Of a stretch of 39,693 bases of DNA, positions 39,575 through 39,693 are shown piece after piece; position 1 is the stretch's first letter; each line of letters begins with the position of its first letter. Under the pieces are notes generated by a model. The model was not told the origin of the DNA, searched no databases, and saw nothing but the letters and a program-made list of their open reading frames with translations. A program made the position numbers and the translations under genes. Origin of the DNA: WHSV01 sp050694055 (GTDB lineage Bacteria > Actinomycetota > CADDZG01 > WHSQ01); assembly GCA_050694055.1 (NCBI GenBank), contig JBOGWX010000140.1, positions 1 through 39,693 on the forward strand, in the 5' to 3' direction.

Positions 39575-39693
39575 CTAAGGGCCGAGACCCAAACGTTGAA
39601 GTGCGTGCGAGTGGCGTTGCCAGTTCTTTTCGACCTTCACCCGCAGGTCGATGAACACCTTGCGGCCGAATAGGACCTCGATCTCCTCGCGTG
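39575..39693 (-). CDS. era: GTPase Era, C-terminal end (5' part beyond the window)
   Basis: Only the last 39 codons are visible, read from the right edge to TAG at 39577-39575. They give the end of the KH domain: R-E-E-I-E-V-L-F-G-R-K-V-F-I-D-L-R-V-K-V-E-K-N-W, then L-Q-R-L-G. This segment is typical of Era, the GTPase that binds 16S rRNA near its 3' end during 30S assembly. Location near recO and uppS supports this; in many bacteria era is directly followed by recO, whereas here three other genes lie between them. Confidence 0.85.
   Translation of the reverse strand, partial: REEIEVLFGRKVFIDLRVKVEKNWQRHSHALQRLGLGP

Noticed and set aside
39571..39583. GGCCC-TAA-GGGCC inverted repeat at the era stop
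   Set aside because: Five-bp arms with a 3-base loop and no T run; too short for a terminator and mostly set by codon choice at the end of era.
1..39693. CRISPR array, prophage, insertion sequence or toxin-antitoxin system
   Set aside because: No regularly spaced repeats, transposase, integrase or phage structural genes, or toxin pairs were seen on either strand.

Overview
The window is chromosomal DNA of a high-GC (about 64-65% by eye) member of the Actinomycetota. This rests on the housekeeping gene order (dgt, dnaG and primary sigma factor together; recO and uppS together with era nearby), on tRNA genes without an encoded CCA end, on many GTG and TTG starts, and on about ten genes that look leaderless. 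I cannot place it below phylum, and the many poorly characterised genes suggest a little-studied lineage. I saw no prophage, transposase, CRISPR array or rRNA.

Layout. 1-4.2 kb (minus): a secreted CocE/S15-type hydrolase cut by the window edge, a secreted Asp-box propeller protein, and a translationally coupled M29/NicX-type aminopeptidase plus EamA exporter. 4.2-8.6 kb: a CGNR zinc-finger regulator diverging from the exporter operon, a nucleoside-diphosphate-sugar-epimerase-like protein, an HxlR-type regulator fused to an SCP2-like domain, and a divergent covalent-flavin oxidoreductase. 8.6-10.5 kb: a CAU-anticodon tRNA, a MerR regulator, and a divergent SCP2 protein and dodecin closed by a strong terminator. 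10.5-14.2 kb (minus): lgt, an MFS transporter overlapping it, an LVIVD-repeat secreted protein, and tRNA-Asn upstream. 14.3-19 kb: a small YtxH-like protein, then the information-processing block dgt, dnaG, rpoD. 19-20.4 kb: two overlapping paralogous secreted proteins of unknown family. 20.4-24.8 kb (minus): glyS, a 95-residue beta-sandwich protein, and pyruvate phosphate dikinase, tightly packed. 24.9-27.6 kb: two tandem CNNM/HlyC-type membrane proteins. 27.6-31.3 kb: an AzlD-AzlC-flavoprotein operon, its divergent MocR-type regulator, and an MscS-type channel. 31.3-35 kb: a small unknown gene, a secreted allene-oxide-cyclase-barrel protein and a large LuxR/ATPase regulator. 35-39.7 kb: uppS, recO, a flavodoxin-like protein, a membrane GGDEF-EAL protein, a cold-shock-like protein and the 3' end of era.

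The accessory part is dominated by regulator and target pairs read in opposite directions from a short shared control region (CGNR/EamA, HxlR/flavin oxidoreductase, MerR/SCP2-dodecin, MocR/flavoprotein-AzlCD). In each case inverted or direct repeats overlap the predicted promoter elements. The clearest is a perfect 12-bp inverted repeat at 7055-7085 in which each arm carries a TTCACA box for one of two opposed promoters.

The least explained items are the paired secreted paralogues at 19-20.4 kb, the small protein between glyS and ppdK, the histidine-rich membrane sensor of the GGDEF-EAL protein, and the widespread TANNNT box five to eight bases before start codons. I did not find one large system that can be called new with confidence; the candidates are several small ones.
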